Part shown: positions 1-10,188 of the stretch, in pieces
Layout: each line of letters opens with the position of its first letter
Position numbering within the stretch: position 1 is the stretch's first letter
Source of the DNA: Erwinia sp. JUb26
GTDB taxonomy: Bacteria; Pseudomonadota; Gammaproteobacteria; Enterobacterales; Enterobacteriaceae
Direction of reading: 5' to 3'
DNA length: 64,000 bases
Assembly: GCF_003751505.1 (NCBI RefSeq)
Contig: NZ_RJVB01000007.1
Coordinates: forward strand, 124,001 to 188,000
The notes under the pieces: generated by a model
The model's input: only the letters and a program-made list of their open reading frames with translations
The model's database searches: none
Told to the model about the DNA's origin: nothing
Made by a program: the position numbers and the translations under genes

Positions 1-1184
1 CCCGTGAATATGCGGTACAGCAGAACATCAACATCCTGCGTAACCGCGTTAACCAACTGGGTGTTGCTGAGCCGCTGGTACAGCGTCAGGGTGCGGACCG
101 CATCGTGGTTGAACTGCCGGGTATTCAGGATACGGCGCGTGCGAAAGAGATCCTCGGTGCTACGGCAACGCTGGAATTCCGTCTGGTTAACACCAGCGTG
201 GATGCCACCGCCGCCGCAAACGGCCGCGTACCGGGCGACTCTGAAGTGAAGGAAACGCGCGATGGCCAGCCGGTCGTGCTGTACAAACGCGTGATCCTCA
301 CCGGTGACCACATTACCGACTCCACCTCCAGCATGGATGAGTACAACCAGCCTCAGGTTAATATTTCCCTGGACAGCGCTGGTGGTAACATCATGTCCAA
401 CTTCACCAAAGACAGCGTCGGTAAGGCGATGGCTACCCTGTTTGTTGAATACAAAGACAGCGGGAAGAAAGACGCCAACGGCCGTTCGATTCTGGTGAAG
501 CAGGAAGAAGTGATCAACGTTGCGAACATCCAGTCTCGCCTGGGTAACAGCTTCCGTATCACCGGCATCAATAACCCGAACGAAGCCCGTCAGCTGTCGC
601 TGCTGCTGCGTGCCGGTGCGTTGATTGCGCCAATCCAGATTGTCGAAGAACGTACCATCGGTCCAACCATGGGTGCACAGAACATCACTCAGGGTCTGGA
701 AGCCTGCCTGTGGGGTCTGATCGCTTCGATCATCTTCATGGTGGTGTGGTACAAGAAATTCGGTCTGGTGGCGACCAGCGCACTGCTGGCAAACCTGGTG
801 CTGATTGTGGGTATCATGTCCCTGCTGCCGGGCGCGACGCTGACGATGCCGGGAATTGCCGGTATCGTCCTGACGCTGGCGGTGGCGGTCGATGCTAACG
901 TACTGATAAATGAGCGAATAAAGGAAGAGCTGCGCAACGGGCGTTCCGTTCAGCAGGCGATCCATGAAGGCTATAAAGGTGCGTTCTCCAGTATCGTTGA
1001 TGCCAACGTTACTACGCTGATTAAAGTTATCATTCTGTACGCAGTGGGTACCGGCTCGATTAAAGGGTTTGCTATCACCACCGCGATCGGTGTGGCAACG
1101 TCCATGTTTACCGCGATTATCGGCACCCGTGCCATCGTTAATCTGATGTACGGCGGCAAACGCATCAACAAGTTGTCTATCTGA
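1..1184 (+). CDS. secD: Protein translocase subunit SecD (5' truncated by window edge)
   Basis: SecD is the inner-membrane partner of SecF; together they use the proton gradient to pull preproteins out of the SecYEG channel on the periplasmic side. The frame is open from base 3 and gives about 393 residues, so roughly the first 220 of the usual 615 are outside the window. The visible part begins in the first periplasmic domain ([16 protein letters not shown]) and continues through '[15 protein letters not shown]'. It ends with the membrane half carrying the RND-type helices, including '[17 protein letters not shown]'. The stop lies 10 bp before the GTG of secF, the standard operon arrangement; yajC would lie upstream. 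Confidence 0.98.
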   Translation, partial: REYAVQQNINILRNRVNQLGVAEPLVQRQGADRIVVELPGIQDTARAKEILGATATLEFRLVNTSVDATAAANGRVPGDSEVKETRDGQPVVLYKRVILTGDHITDSTSSMDEYNQPQVNISLDSAGGNIMSNFTKDSVGKAMATLFVEYKDSGKKDANGRSILVKQEEVINVANIQSRLGNSFRITGINNPNEARQLSLLLRAGALIAPIQIVEERTIGPTMGAQNITQGLEACLWGLIASIIFMVVWYKKFGLVATSALLANLVLIVGIMSLLPGATLTMPGIAGIVLTLAVAVDANVLINERIKEELRNGRSVQQAIHEGYKGAFSSIVDANVTTLIKVIILYAVGTGSIKGFAITTAIGVATSMFTAIIGTRAIVNLMYGGKRINKLSI

Positions 1185-1194
1185 GGAGTGCGTT

Positions 1195-2163
1195 GTGTCA
1201 CAGGAACATAGTGTTGAACAAATGAATCACGGGCGTAAAGTCGTCGACTTTATGCGCTGGGATACGCTGGCGTTCATCATCTCTGGTCTGCTGCTGATTA
1301 TCTCGGTAGCGATTATCGGTGTGCGTGGGTTTAACTGGGGGCTTGATTTCACCGGTGGTACGGTGATTGAGATCAACCTGGAAAACCCAACCGATCTGGA
1401 CGTGATGCGCGAAAGCCTGGTGAAAGCCGGGTTCGCAGAACCGCAGGTGCAGAACTTTGGCAGCAGCCGTGATGTGATGGTGCGTATGTCACCGAACGAA
1501 GGCAATGCGGGCCAGGAGCTGGGCAGCAAGGTGCTGGCGGTGATTAATGACACCACCCAGCAGCATGCGACCGTAAAGCGTATTGAGTTCGTTGGGCCGA
1601 CCGTGGGTAGCGATCTGGCAACGGCAGGCGGCATGGCGCTGCTTTCCGCGCTGATTGCCATCCTGTTTTATATCGGTTTCCGCTTCGAATGGCGTCTGGC
1701 GCTGGGCACCGTGCTGGCGCTGGCGCACGACGTGGTGATCACTATGGGGCTGCTTTCGCTGTTCCATGTTGAGATCGACCTGACAATCGTGGCCTCACTG
1801 ATGTCGGTTATCGGTTACTCGCTGAACGATAAGATCGTGGTATCGGACCGTATTCGTGAGAACTTCCGCAAAATCCGTCGCGGATCGTCTTACGATATCA
1901 CCAACGTCTCCCTGACGCAGACGCTGAGCCGTACCATTATCACCTCGGCAACGACGCTGGCGATGGTCATGATCCTGTTCGTTTTCGGCGGCGAGTTGCT
2001 GAAAGGCTTCTCCCTGACCATGCTGATCGGTATCACCATCGGTACTATCTCGTCGATTTATGTCTCTTCAGCGCTGGCGCTGAAACTGGGCATGAAGCGC
2101 GAGCATATGATCCAGCAAAAAGTGGAGAAAGAGGGCGCAGATCAGCCTTCGATTCTGCCTTAA
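1195..2163 (+). CDS. secF: Protein translocase subunit SecF
   Basis: This is the second half of the SecDF export motor, 322 residues (323 in E. coli), with six expected membrane helices. The SecF signature '[12 protein letters not shown]' lies after the first helix and '[20 protein letters not shown]' in the membrane core. The end '[14 protein letters not shown]' is identical to the E. coli tail from memory. The start is GTG at 1195, 10 bp after the secD stop and preceded by GAGGAG. It is followed by a 16-bp tandem repeat and a strong terminator, so secF closes the operon here. In E. coli yajD and tsx come next; neither is present. Confidence 0.98.
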   Translation: MSQEHSVEQMNHGRKVVDFMRWDTLAFIISGLLLIISVAIIGVRGFNWGLDFTGGTVIEINLENPTDLDVMRESLVKAGFAEPQVQNFGSSRDVMVRMSPNEGNAGQELGSKVLAVINDTTQQHATVKRIEFVGPTVGSDLATAGGMALLSALIAILFYIGFRFEWRLALGTVLALAHDVVITMGLLSLFHVEIDLTIVASLMSVIGYSLNDKIVVSDRIRENFRKIRRGSSYDITNVSLTQTLSRTIITSATTLAMVMILFVFGGELLKGFSLTMLIGITIGTISSIYVSSALALKLGMKREHMIQQKVEKEGADQPSILP

Positions 2164-2194
2164 TGGTTGAACAGCCATATGGTTGAACAGCCAT
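2163..2194 (+). repeat. Perfect 16-bp tandem duplication after secF
   Basis: The unit ATGGTTGAACAGCCAT occurs twice back to back, at 2163-2178 and 2179-2194, starting in the secF stop codon. It sits directly in front of the terminator and probably arose by replication slippage. No function is evident. Confidence 0.85.
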
Positions 2195-2202
2195 AAAACG
2201 AA

Positions 2203-2228
2203 GGGCCACATTGCGTGGCCCTTTTTTT
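2203..2228 (+). terminator. Rho-independent terminator of the secDF operon
   Basis: GGGCCAC-attgc-GTGGCCC followed by seven T on the plus strand. Its T-tract reaches the 3' end of the convergent yajI gene. Confidence 0.9.
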
Positions 2229-2796
2229 ATGGCGTACTTTCCGCCGTGGCTGACGGCGTCAGCACCACATCGTGTATCCGCACGTAGCCCAGCCGTTCCG
2301 GCGACAGACTGCTCAGCCGCAGCGACACGCTGACCTGGCCGCGCGGTAACAGCGCGCTGGTGACCTCAATTTTTTGCGACAGGCTGCTGATACTCAACGG
2401 TTGACCGGTGGCACTATCCAATTCGCCCCATTCAACCTCTGCACTGAACGGCGGCAGTGGCGCATCGCCAGTGGCATGAATATCCAGGGTGGCACGGGTG
2501 CCGTTGGCTTCAGACTGAATGTGGCTTAGCGACAGCTTCAGATCGCCCGCCTGGCTTTTGAGTATCACCCCGGTATTCGCCAGAGGCAGCAGCCAGGCAC
2601 CCTGAGCGGCACCGCTGTTAAGATGCCCCTGCTGTTCCAGCGCGCTGGCCTGTCGGGTGAGCTGACGCATTTCCTTGCTCAGTTTGCCGACTTCGTTATG
2701 TAGCTGGCTGATTTTCGGCTGCGACGGTGCGCTGGAGCAACCGGCCAGCGCCAGCAGCGACGCGATCAGTGACAGTTTCAGATAACCCGTTGTCAT
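2227..2796 (-). CDS. yajI: YajI-like lipoprotein (DUF3251)
   Basis: A 189-residue predicted lipoprotein of unknown function. The N-terminus MTTGYLKLSLIASLLALAGC is a short signal peptide ending in a lipobox (LAGC), with the lipidated Cys at residue 20. The next residues (SSAPS) lack Asp at +2, so sorting to the outer membrane is expected. Residues 30-60 form a possible coiled coil (EVGKLSKEMRQLTRQASALEQQ), and the rest is a beta-rich DUF3251-type domain. It lies alone on the minus strand between secF and nrdR, the same position as E. coli yajI, with AAGGAA before the ATG. Confidence 0.85.
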   Translation of the reverse strand: MTTGYLKLSLIASLLALAGCSSAPSQPKISQLHNEVGKLSKEMRQLTRQASALEQQGHLNSGAAQGAWLLPLANTGVILKSQAGDLKLSLSHIQSEANGTRATLDIHATGDAPLPPFSAEVEWGELDSATGQPLSISSLSQKIEVTSALLPRGQVSVSLRLSSLSPERLGYVRIHDVVLTPSATAESTP

Positions 2797-2984
2797 TATT
2801 CATTTCCTTCCGATGAACATTTGCTTTTATCTTAGAGCAAAGCGGTCTGAATAGCCTGCCCCGAAAAGCTGTCTTTTGCGGTGCGGGCCGCATAAAGTCA
2901 TGCAGTTTTGCGCGGCGTGGCTTTGGCAGGCGGCCTGGTTCGCGTTACACTAACCGTCAATTTCAAGGATTATCAGGACGCATC

Positions 2985-3434
2985 ATGCATTGCCCATTCT
3001 GTTCCGCCGTGGATACCAAAGTGATCGACTCCCGTCTGGTGGGGGAAGGGACGTCGGTGCGTCGCCGCCGCCAGTGTCTGGTGTGTCATGAGCGCTTTAC
3101 GACTTTCGAAGTCGCCGAACTGGTAATGCCACGCGTGGTGAAAAGCAACGACGTGCGTGAACCGTTTAATGAAGACAAGCTGCGCAGCGGCCTGATGAAA
3201 GCGCTGGAGAAGCGCCCGGTTAACTCCGACGCGGTTGAAACCGCACTCAGCCATATCAAAAGCCAGCTGCGCGCGACCGGCGAGCGAGAAGTGGCCAGCA
3301 AGTTGATTGGCAGCCTGGTGATGGACGAGCTGAAAAAGCTGGATAAAGTCGCTTATATCCGCTTCGCCTCGGTCTATCGCAGCTTTGAAGACATTCGGGA
3401 ATTTGGCGAAGAGATCGCCCGCTTACAGGACTGA
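2985..3434 (+). CDS. nrdR: Transcriptional repressor NrdR
   Basis: NrdR is the nucleotide-sensing repressor of ribonucleotide reductase operons. It has 149 residues, the normal length. An N-terminal zinc ribbon is formed by Cys3, Cys6, Cys31 and Cys34, followed by the ATP-cone that binds ATP or dATP (about residues 49-139, '[20 protein letters not shown]'). The stop is 4 bp before the ribD ATG, so translation of ribD is likely coupled. It is the first gene of the nrdR-ribD-ribH-nusB cluster; its targets (nrdAB, nrdDG, nrdHIEF) are not in the window. Confidence 0.97.
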   Translation: MHCPFCSAVDTKVIDSRLVGEGTSVRRRRQCLVCHERFTTFEVAELVMPRVVKSNDVREPFNEDKLRSGLMKALEKRPVNSDAVETALSHIKSQLRATGEREVASKLIGSLVMDELKKLDKVAYIRFASVYRSFEDIREFGEEIARLQD

Positions 3435-3438
3435 TGCG

Positions 3439-4548
3439 ATGCGTGATGAATTCTATATGGCGCGGGCGCTTGAGCTGGCGCGCCTAGGCTGCTTTACCAC
3501 CACACCCAACCCAAACGTGGGCTGCGTTATTGTCCGTGACGGCGAAATCGTCGGTGAGGGCTATCATCGGCGCGCCGGTGGGCCACATGCGGAAGTGCAT
3601 GCGCTGCGGATGGCGGGAGATAAAACCCGCGGTGCCACAGCCTATGTCACCCTCGAACCCTGCAGCCATCACGGCCGTACGCCGCCCTGCTGCGACGCGC
3701 TGATTGCCGCAGGCGTCAGCCGGGTGGTGGCGGCGATGCAGGATCCCAACCCGGAAGTGGCGGGGCGCGGGCTTTATCGTCTGCAGCAGGCCGGTATCGA
3801 GGTCAGTCACGGCTTGATGATGCAGGAAGCGGAAGCGCTGAACCGGGGTTTCCTCAAGCGCATGCGTACCGGTTTCCCCTGGGTGCAGCTAAAGCTCGGG
3901 GCTTCGCTGGACGGCCGCACGGCCATGGCCAGCGGTGAAAGCCAGTGGATCACCTCGCCTGAAGCACGACGCGACGTGCAGCGATTGCGGGCGCAAAGTT
4001 CCGCCATTCTCAGCACCAGCGCGACCGTGCTGGCCGATAACCCGTCGCTGACGGTGCGTTACGATGAGCTGGATGCCTGCACTCGTTCGCGCTATGCCGC
4101 AGAGGATTTGCGCCAGCCGGTGAGAATTATCGTCGACAGCCAGAATCGCGTCATGCCGCAGCACCGACTTATTGCACAATCCGGGGAAACCTGGCTGGCG
4201 CGTAATGAAATCGATGCGCAGTCCTGGCCGGAAAATGTCACCCAGTTTAGCGTGCCGCGCCACAATGACCGGCTCGATCTGGTCTCGATGTTTATGCTGC
4301 TGGGTAAAAAACAAATTAACAGCGTCTGGGTGGAAGCCGGGGCACAGTTTGCCGGTGCGCTGTTACAGGCTGGCGTGGTGGATGAGCTGATCGTCTATCT
4401 GGCACCGAAGCTGCTGGGGGATGCGGGCCGCGGGCTGTGCCAGCTGCCCGGGCTGGAGCGGCTGGCCGATGCGCCGGAGTTTGTCTTCAGCGACGTTCGC
4501 CAGGTGGGCCCGGATGTGCGCCTGACGCTGACGCCGCGATACCGTTGA
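3439..4548 (+). CDS. ribD: Bifunctional riboflavin biosynthesis deaminase/reductase RibD
   Basis: RibD carries out the second and third steps of riboflavin synthesis: deamination of the pyrimidine and NADPH-dependent reduction of the ribose. It has 369 residues (367 in E. coli). The zinc deaminase domain (about 1-145) shows 'HAEVHA' and 'PCSHHGRTPPC'; the reductase domain follows ('LKLGASLDGRTAMASGESQWI'). The open frame runs further upstream, but the ATG at 3439 is chosen because MRDEFYMARALELA aligns with the family start and lies 4 bp after the nrdR stop. The product feeds RibH, encoded next. Confidence 0.97.
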   Translation: MRDEFYMARALELARLGCFTTTPNPNVGCVIVRDGEIVGEGYHRRAGGPHAEVHALRMAGDKTRGATAYVTLEPCSHHGRTPPCCDALIAAGVSRVVAAMQDPNPEVAGRGLYRLQQAGIEVSHGLMMQEAEALNRGFLKRMRTGFPWVQLKLGASLDGRTAMASGESQWITSPEARRDVQRLRAQSSAILSTSATVLADNPSLTVRYDELDACTRSRYAAEDLRQPVRIIVDSQNRVMPQHRLIAQSGETWLARNEIDAQSWPENVTQFSVPRHNDRLDLVSMFMLLGKKQINSVWVEAGAQFAGALLQAGVVDELIVYLAPKLLGDAGRGLCQLPGLERLADAPEFVFSDVRQVGPDVRLTLTPRYR

Positions 4549-4675
4549 GCTGACGGTCATCCTCCGCTGATGATTTTGCCTGCGCTTCCGTTTGCGCAAA
4601 AGCAAGCAGACGGATAAAGAGTGTGATAGAATCCGCCCCCCTGCGGGGCCAAACAGAACCCTGAAAGGAAGATTT

Positions 4676-5146
4676 ATGAACGTTATTGAAGCTGCTGTTG
4701 CTACTCCTGATGCGCGCGTTGCCCTGGTTATTGCGCGCTTCAACAACTTTATCAACGACAGCCTGCTGAGCGGCGCGATTGATGCCCTGAAACGTATTGG
4801 CCAGGTGAAAGATGAAAATATCACCGTGGTCTGGGTTCCGGGTGCCTACGAGCTGCCAATGACCGCACGCGCGCTGGCAAATGCCGGTAAGCACGATGCC
4901 GTTGTGGCGCTGGGTACCGTTATCCGTGGCGGCACCGCTCACTTCGAATATGTGGCAGGTGAGGCCAGCTCTGGCCTGGCCAGCGTTGCCATGAACAGCG
5001 ATATCCCGGTTGCCTTTGGCGTGCTGACGACTGAAAACATCGAGCAGGCCATTGAACGTGCCGGAACCAAAGCGGGTAATAAAGGTGCTGAAGCAGCCCT
5101 GACCGCACTGGAAATGATTAACGTATTAAAAGCCATCAAAGCCTGA
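4676..5146 (+). CDS. ribH: 6,7-dimethyl-8-ribityllumazine synthase
   Basis: RibH condenses the RibD-derived ribitylamino-uracil with dihydroxybutanone phosphate, the penultimate step to riboflavin. It has 156 residues as in E. coli (where it is also called ribE). Family motifs are 'ARFNNFIND', 'VPGAYELP' and '[14 protein letters not shown]', the last holding the catalytic His. The ATG at 4676 is preceded by GAAAGGAAG; the longer upstream frame is discarded because it is not conserved. The 127-bp gap after ribD holds a GC-rich hairpin near 4636-4650 (CCCCCCTGCGGGG) but no T-tract. Confidence 0.97.
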   Translation: MNVIEAAVATPDARVALVIARFNNFINDSLLSGAIDALKRIGQVKDENITVVWVPGAYELPMTARALANAGKHDAVVALGTVIRGGTAHFEYVAGEASSGLASVAMNSDIPVAFGVLTTENIEQAIERAGTKAGNKGAEAALTALEMINVLKAIKA

Positions 5147-5161
5147 TTTAAGGGGAATTTC

Positions 5162-5581
5162 GTGAAACCTGCTGCTCGTCGCCGCGCCCGTGAATGTGCT
5201 GTTCAGGCACTTTACTCGTGGCAGATCTCCAAAAACGACATCGCTGATGTCGAATACCAGTTTCTGGCGGAACAGGACGTTAAAGACGTCGATATCAATT
5301 ATTTCCGTGAGCTGGTCGGCGGCGTTGCAACTAACAGTGCATACCTCGACGGCCTGATGAAACCCTATTTGTCACGCCAGCTGGAAGAGCTGGGACAGGT
5401 AGAAAAGGCAATCCTGCGTATTTCTCTGTTTGAACTGAGCAAGCGTTCAGATGTTCCCTACAAAGTGGCCATCAATGAAGGGATCGAGCTGGCGAAAGTG
5501 TTCGGTGCTGAAGACAGCCATAAGTTTGTCAACGGCGTGCTGGATAAAGCCGCTCCGCAGATCCGTCCTAACCGCAAATAA
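5162..5581 (+). CDS. nusB: Transcription antitermination protein NusB
   Basis: NusB binds boxA RNA with S10 (NusE) and supports antitermination of rRNA operons. It has 139 residues, all helical, with the basic N-terminus '[20 protein letters not shown]' and the conserved '[16 protein letters not shown]' near the C-terminus. The start is GTG at 5162, 15 bp after ribH, preceded by AAGGGG. The order nrdR-ribD-ribH-nusB is the classic enterobacterial cluster. Confidence 0.98.
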   Translation: MKPAARRRARECAVQALYSWQISKNDIADVEYQFLAEQDVKDVDINYFRELVGGVATNSAYLDGLMKPYLSRQLEELGQVEKAILRISLFELSKRSDVPYKVAINEGIELAKVFGAEDSHKFVNGVLDKAAPQIRPNRK

Positions 5582-5587
5582 TCTCTC

Positions 5588-5616
5588 AAGAGGCCGCTAA
5601 CCCGGCCTCTTATTTT
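5588..5616 (+). terminator. Stem-loop between nusB and thiL (terminator or attenuator)
   Basis: AAGAGGCCG-ctaacc-CGGCCTCTT followed by ATTTTTA on the plus strand. It is strong enough to reduce read-through, yet thiL starts about 18 bp after the T-tract on the same strand, so partial attenuation is likely. Confidence 0.65.
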
Positions 5617-5633
5617 TACTCCCGGAATGCACT

Positions 5634-6608
5634 ATGGCTTGTGGCGAATTTGAACTGATAGCACGTTACTTTGATCGTGTAACAAGCTCCCGTCGCGATG
5701 TCGAAAAAGGTATTGGCGACGACTGCGCCCTGCTGAGCGTACCTGAAAAACAGTCTCTGGCGATTAGTACCGATACGCTGGTAGCTGGCATCCATTTCCT
5801 TACCGATATCCATCCGGCCGACCTCGGCTACAAAGCGCTGGCGGTGAATCTTAGCGACCTTGCTGCAATGGGCGCCGATCCCGCGTGGCTGACCCTTGCC
5901 CTGACGTTGCCGAATGTGGATGAAAGCTGGCTGGAAAGCTTCAGCGACAGCCTGTTTGAGCTGCTCGACTATTACGATATGCAGCTGATCGGCGGCGATA
6001 CCACGCGTGGCCCGCTCAGCATGACGCTGGGGATCCATGGCCTTGTGCCGCAGGGCAGGGCGTTGCGTCGTTCCGGCGCGCGCATCGGTGACTGGATTTA
6101 CGTCACCGGCACGCTCGGTGACAGTGCCGCCGGTCTGGCGCTGCTGCTGGGGCAGGCTGAATTGAGCGATCCCTCGGCGCATGAGGCCTTACTCAAGCGG
6201 CACCTGCGCCCGATCCCGCGTATTTTGCAGGGCCAGGCCCTGCGGGATCTGGCAACGTCGGCGATCGACATTTCCGACGGGCTGATTTCCGATCTTGGCC
6301 ACGTGTTGAAGGCCAGCGACTGCGGTGCGCGGATCAATCTGGATGCGCTGCCGCTGTCAGCATCGCTGAAGCAGCACTTCAGCCCCGAGCAGTGCCTGCA
6401 CTGGGCACTGAGCGGCGGCGAAGATTACGAGCTGTGCTTCACCGTGCCGGAAATCAATCGCGGCGCGCTGGATGTGGCGCTCGGCTATCTTGGCGTACCG
6501 TTTACCTGTATCGGTCAGATGGGCCCGCAGTCAGAGGGACTGGTTCTGTTGCAGAACGACAAAGTCGTGGAGTTTAACCATAAAGGATTTGACCATTTTG
6601 GCGCGTGA
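5634..6608 (+). CDS. thiL: Thiamine-monophosphate kinase
   Basis: ThiL phosphorylates thiamine monophosphate to the active cofactor TPP, using ATP. It has 324 residues, of the PurM/AIRS-like fold. Visible metal and nucleotide motifs are 'GIGDDCALL' near residue 25, '[12 protein letters not shown]' at about 77, 'GGDTTRGP' at about 120 and '[12 protein letters not shown]' at about 210. It overlaps pgpA by 20 bp. TPP made here is used by Dxs, encoded 2 kb away. Confidence 0.96.
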   Translation: MACGEFELIARYFDRVTSSRRDVEKGIGDDCALLSVPEKQSLAISTDTLVAGIHFLTDIHPADLGYKALAVNLSDLAAMGADPAWLTLALTLPNVDESWLESFSDSLFELLDYYDMQLIGGDTTRGPLSMTLGIHGLVPQGRALRRSGARIGDWIYVTGTLGDSAAGLALLLGQAELSDPSAHEALLKRHLRPIPRILQGQALRDLATSAIDISDGLISDLGHVLKASDCGARINLDALPLSASLKQHFSPEQCLHWALSGGEDYELCFTVPEINRGALDVALGYLGVPFTCIGQMGPQSEGLVLLQNDKVVEFNHKGFDHFGA

Positions 6609-7095
6609 AAAAGATGTGGCGAAAAGCCGCCTGAAGATGAGTAACCCCTGGCATCTGCTGGCGACCGGTTTTGGCAGCGGCCTCAGCCCGTGGATGCCCG
6701 GCACCATGGGCTCGATTGCGGCGATCCCCTTCTGGTATCTGCTGAACCTGCTACCGCAGGATCTTTACGTGCTGGTGCTGCTGCTGGGGATCAGTATCGG
6801 CGTCTATCTCTGCCATCGCACCGCGAAGGATATGGGCATTCACGATCACGGCAGCATCGTCTGGGACGAGTTCATCGGCATGTGGATCACGCTGATGGCG
6901 ATCCCGGTCAATAGCTGGCAGTGGGTGCTGGCGGGCTTCCTGGTGTTCCGCCTGTTTGATATCTGGAAGCCGTGGCCGATCCGCTGGTTTGACCGTAACG
7001 TCCACGGCGGCATGGGGATCATGGTGGATGACATCGTAGCCGGGATTGTTTCTGCCGCGATCCTCTACCTGGCCGGTCAATACTGGCTGATGTAA
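6589..7095 (+). CDS. pgpA: Phosphatidylglycerophosphatase A
   Basis: PgpA dephosphorylates phosphatidylglycerol phosphate to phosphatidylglycerol in the inner membrane. The TTG at 6589 inside the 3' end of thiL is chosen as start: AAAGGA lies just upstream and the product ([20 protein letters not shown]) matches the E. coli N-terminus as remembered. This gives 168 residues. Motifs include '[14 protein letters not shown]', '[15 protein letters not shown]' and '[16 protein letters not shown]', the last two acidic and His-containing and probably catalytic. Several membrane helices are present. Two hairpins follow the stop. Confidence 0.93.
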   Translation: MTILAREKDVAKSRLKMSNPWHLLATGFGSGLSPWMPGTMGSIAAIPFWYLLNLLPQDLYVLVLLLGISIGVYLCHRTAKDMGIHDHGSIVWDEFIGMWITLMAIPVNSWQWVLAGFLVFRLFDIWKPWPIRWFDRNVHGGMGIMVDDIVAGIVSAAILYLAGQYWLM

Positions 7096-7102
7096 TTCAC
7101 CG

Positions 7103-7171
7103 ATCGGGATGAATGTAATCCCGATTGGAAAGCCTGCCCGAAACAGGACGAAAAGATTATCGTCCTGTTTC
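7103..7171. terminator. Two inverted repeats between convergent pgpA and yajO
   Basis: Hairpin one is ATCGGGAT-gaatgta-ATCCCGAT (7103-7125). Hairpin two is GAAACAGGACGA-aaagatta-TCGTCCTGTTTC (7140-7171), a 12-bp perfect stem. Neither has a long T-tract; they probably stop both converging transcripts. Confidence 0.65.
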
Positions 7172-7254
7172 AATACTCCTGCTATTTGTTAAATCATCAC
7201 GCCATCACGCCAACAGATTAAGCTGACATCCACCTCAGACGCAGCAGGGCATGC

Positions 7255-8229
7255 TTACTCGAACCCAACAACCGGGTGCGGCTGATAAACGCTTTCCAGC
7301 TCGATAATCTCTTCCTGAGTCAGTTCCACTGCCGTTGCCTTAACCAGATCGGCCAGCTGTTCGCTGCGCGATGCGCCAATAATCGGCGCGCTGACCGCCG
7401 GTTTGCTCAGCAGCCAGGCCAGCGCGATCTGCGCGCGGCTGACGCCTTTGCTGTGGGCAATCGCTTCAACGCGGGCGGAAATTGCGGCGTCGTTATCTTC
7501 ATTGCTGGTATACAGCGTCTGGCCGTATTTATCTGAGACTGAACGTGCGGTGGTTTCACCCCATGGTCGGGTCAGTCGTCCTCGCGCCAGCGGGCTCCAC
7601 GGCAGCACAGCGATATTCTCTGCGAGGCACAGCGGATGCATTTCCCGCTCCTCTTCACGCTGGATCAGATTGTACTGGTCCTGCATGCTGACGAAGCGCG
7701 TCCAGCCGTAGCGATCGGCGGTATATAGCGCTTTGGCAAACTGCCAGGCGTACATGGAAGAGGCACCGATATAGCGTGCTTTACCCGCTTTCACCACGTC
7801 GTGCAGCGCCTCCAGCGTCTCTTCCAGCGGCGTATCGTAGTCCCAGCGATGGATTTGCAGCAGATCGACGTATTCCATGCCCAGCCGGTTCAGGCTGTCA
7901 TCAATTGACTGCAAAATGTTTTTCCGCGACAGGCCGCCGGAAATATTGCTCATCGGGAAATACACTTTGGTGGCGACCACGACTTCATCGCGGCGAGCGA
8001 AGTCGCGCAGAGCACGACCGACGATCTCTTCGCTGCTGCCGTCAGAATAGCTGTTGGCGGTATCAAAGAAGTTAATGCCTGCTTCCAGCGCCTGTTTGAT
8101 TAGCGGGCGGCTGCTCTCTTCCGGCAGCGTCCAGGCATGGTTGCCGCGATCGGGTTCACCATAGGTCATGCAGCCCATGCTCAGGCGTGAAACGGTCAGG
8201 TCGGTGTTCGCTAACTGAATGGTTTTCAT
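7255..8229 (-). CDS. yajO: Aldo/keto reductase YajO
   Basis: A cytoplasmic NADPH-dependent aldo/keto reductase of 324 residues with a TIM-barrel fold. The catalytic tetrad can be placed in 'NFFDTANSYSDGSSEEIVG' (Asp, Tyr), 'VVVATKV' (Lys) and 'DLLQIHRWD' (His). The NADP-binding C-terminal part includes 'SPLARGRLTRPWGE' and 'PIIGASRSEQL'. It is monocistronic here, just downstream of dxs on the same strand. In E. coli YajO has been linked to sugar-derived aldehydes and 1-deoxyxylulose; the natural substrate is not settled. Confidence 0.92.
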   Translation of the reverse strand: MKTIQLANTDLTVSRLSMGCMTYGEPDRGNHAWTLPEESSRPLIKQALEAGINFFDTANSYSDGSSEEIVGRALRDFARRDEVVVATKVYFPMSNISGGLSRKNILQSIDDSLNRLGMEYVDLLQIHRWDYDTPLEETLEALHDVVKAGKARYIGASSMYAWQFAKALYTADRYGWTRFVSMQDQYNLIQREEEREMHPLCLAENIAVLPWSPLARGRLTRPWGETTARSVSDKYGQTLYTSNEDNDAAISARVEAIAHSKGVSRAQIALAWLLSKPAVSAPIIGASRSEQLADLVKATAVELTQEEIIELESVYQPHPVVGFE

Positions 8230-8306
8230 GGCGACTCCTGCTATTTATCGTTGCGTAAGCATAGCAGGTGAGGAACTCCCCCGAAGGACGGGGGAGCACA
8301 GGATGT

Positions 8307-10172
8307 TTACTGCTGCAGCCATCCGGCGATTTGCTGCTGGATCCCGGCGGCATCCAGCTGGAAGTCGGTGCGGATCTCTTCCTGAGTGCCCTGGGGAATA
8401 AACACGTCCGGCAGGCCGAGGTTCAGTACCGGCACCGGTTTGCGCTTCGCCATTAGTAGTTCGTTCACGCCGCTGCCCGCACCGCCTTTAATCGCGCCTT
8501 CTTCCAGCGTAATCAGGGCATCGTGAGTCGCTGCCAGTTCCAGAATCAGCGCATCATCCAGCGGCTTAACGAAGCGCATATCCACCAGCGTGGCGTTTAA
8601 CGCTTCAGCGGCAGCGGCAGCTTCCGGTAACAGGGTGCCGAAGTTGAGGATCGCCAGCTTCTCGCCCTGACGTTTCACCACTCCTTTGCCCAGCGGCAGG
8701 GAAGCCAGCGGCTCGATGGTGGCGCCGGTTCCGGTTCCGCGCGGGTAGCGCACCGCACTCGGGCCGTCCTGATAGTGATAGCCGGTGTAGAACATCTGGC
8801 GGCACTCGTTTTCATCGCTTGGCGTCATGATCACCAGGTTCGGGATGCAGCGCATAAAGGCGATATCGAATGCACCCTGATGCGTCTGACCGTCGGCACC
8901 AACGATGCCGCCGCGATCGATGGCAAACAGCACCGGCAGCTTCTGAATCGCCACATCATGGATCAGCTGATCGTAAGCGCGCTGCAGGAATGTCGAGTAG
9001 ATCGCCACGACCGGGTTGTAGCCTCCAATGGCCAGACCGGCCGCAAACGTCACCGCGTGCTGCTCGGCGATTGCCACGTCGAAATACTGTTTCGGGTATT
9101 CGCGTGAAAAGGTCACCATGCCCGATCCTTCGCGCATTGCTGGGGTCACCGCCATCAGCTTTTCGTCCTGAGCGGCGGTTTCACACAGCCATTGGCCGAA
9201 GATTTTTGAATAGGACGGCAGACCTTCGGCGCTTTTAGGCAGCAGGCCGCTGGCCGGATCGAATTTCGGTACCGCGTGCCAGGTAATCGGATCCTGCTCG
9301 GCCGGGGCGTAGCCCTTGCCCTTTTTGGTCATGATGTGCAGGAACTGCGGCCCTTTCAGGGCACGCATATTGCGCAGGGTCTGCACCAGTGCCAGCACGT
9401 CGTGGCCGTCTACCGGGCCAATATAGTTAAAGCCCAGCTCTTCAAACAGCGTGCCGGGAACCACCATGCCTTTCAGGTGCTCTTCTGTGCGTTTCACCAG
9501 CTCTTTAATCGGCGGCAGGCCGGTCAGCACTTTTTTGCCGCCTTCACGCAGGCGCGCGTAGGTTTTGCCGGAAAGCAGCTGCGCCAGGCGGTTATTCAGT
9601 GCGCCAACGTTTTCGGAAATCGACATTTCGTTGTCGTTGAGGATCACCAGCAGATCGGCTTTGATATCGCCCGCATGGTTCATCGCTTCAAACGCCATAC
9701 CGGCGGTAATCGCCCCGTCGCCAATAATGCAGGCGGTACGACGATCCTTGCCTTCTTTCCCAGCGGCAACGGCCATGCCCAGCCCGGCGCTGATAGACGT
9801 TGAAGAGTGGCCGACGTTCAGCACGTCGTACTCACTTTCATCGCGCCACGGGAACGGGTGCAGACCGCCTTTTTGACGAATCGTCCCGATGCGATCGCGT
9901 CGCCCGGTCAGGATTTTATGCGGATAGGCCTGATGGCCAACGTCCCACACTAACTGGTCGAAAGGCGTGTTGTAGACGTAGTGCAGCGCAACGGTCAGCT
10001 CAACAACGCCCAAACCCGAAGCAAAGTGGCCGCTGGAGCGGCTCACGCTGTCGAGCAGATACTGGCGCAGCTCATCACAGAGTTTGGGCAGGCTTTCTTT
10101 CGGTAGCAGACGTAATTCTTGCACCGTGCATGCCAGCGCCAGCGTCGGGTATTTTCCAGGTTCAAAACTCAT
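8307..10172 (-). CDS. dxs: 1-deoxy-D-xylulose-5-phosphate synthase
   Basis: Dxs condenses pyruvate and glyceraldehyde-3-phosphate using TPP, the entry step of the MEP isoprenoid pathway. It has 621 residues (620 in E. coli). The TPP/Mg motif is visible as '[18 protein letters not shown]' plus 'NDN', and the transketolase signature '[17 protein letters not shown]' includes the catalytic Glu. The start [14 protein letters not shown] at 10172 is chosen over an upstream ATG at 10205, which falls in the ispA 3' end. The gap to ispA is 16 bp, so xseB-ispA-dxs form one operon. Confidence 0.97.
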   Translation of the reverse strand: MSFEPGKYPTLALACTVQELRLLPKESLPKLCDELRQYLLDSVSRSSGHFASGLGVVELTVALHYVYNTPFDQLVWDVGHQAYPHKILTGRRDRIGTIRQKGGLHPFPWRDESEYDVLNVGHSSTSISAGLGMAVAAGKEGKDRRTACIIGDGAITAGMAFEAMNHAGDIKADLLVILNDNEMSISENVGALNNRLAQLLSGKTYARLREGGKKVLTGLPPIKELVKRTEEHLKGMVVPGTLFEELGFNYIGPVDGHDVLALVQTLRNMRALKGPQFLHIMTKKGKGYAPAEQDPITWHAVPKFDPASGLLPKSAEGLPSYSKIFGQWLCETAAQDEKLMAVTPAMREGSGMVTFSREYPKQYFDVAIAEQHAVTFAAGLAIGGYNPVVAIYSTFLQRAYDQLIHDVAIQKLPVLFAIDRGGIVGADGQTHQGAFDIAFMRCIPNLVIMTPSDENECRQMFYTGYHYQDGPSAVRYPRGTGTGATIEPLASLPLGKGVVKRQGEKLAILNFGTLLPEAAAAAEALNATLVDMRFVKPLDDALILELAATHDALITLEEGAIKGGAGSGVNELLMAKRKPVPVLNLGLPDVFIPQGTQEEIRTDFQLDAAGIQQQIAGWLQQ

Positions 10173-10188
10173 CAGTGACTCATTATGG

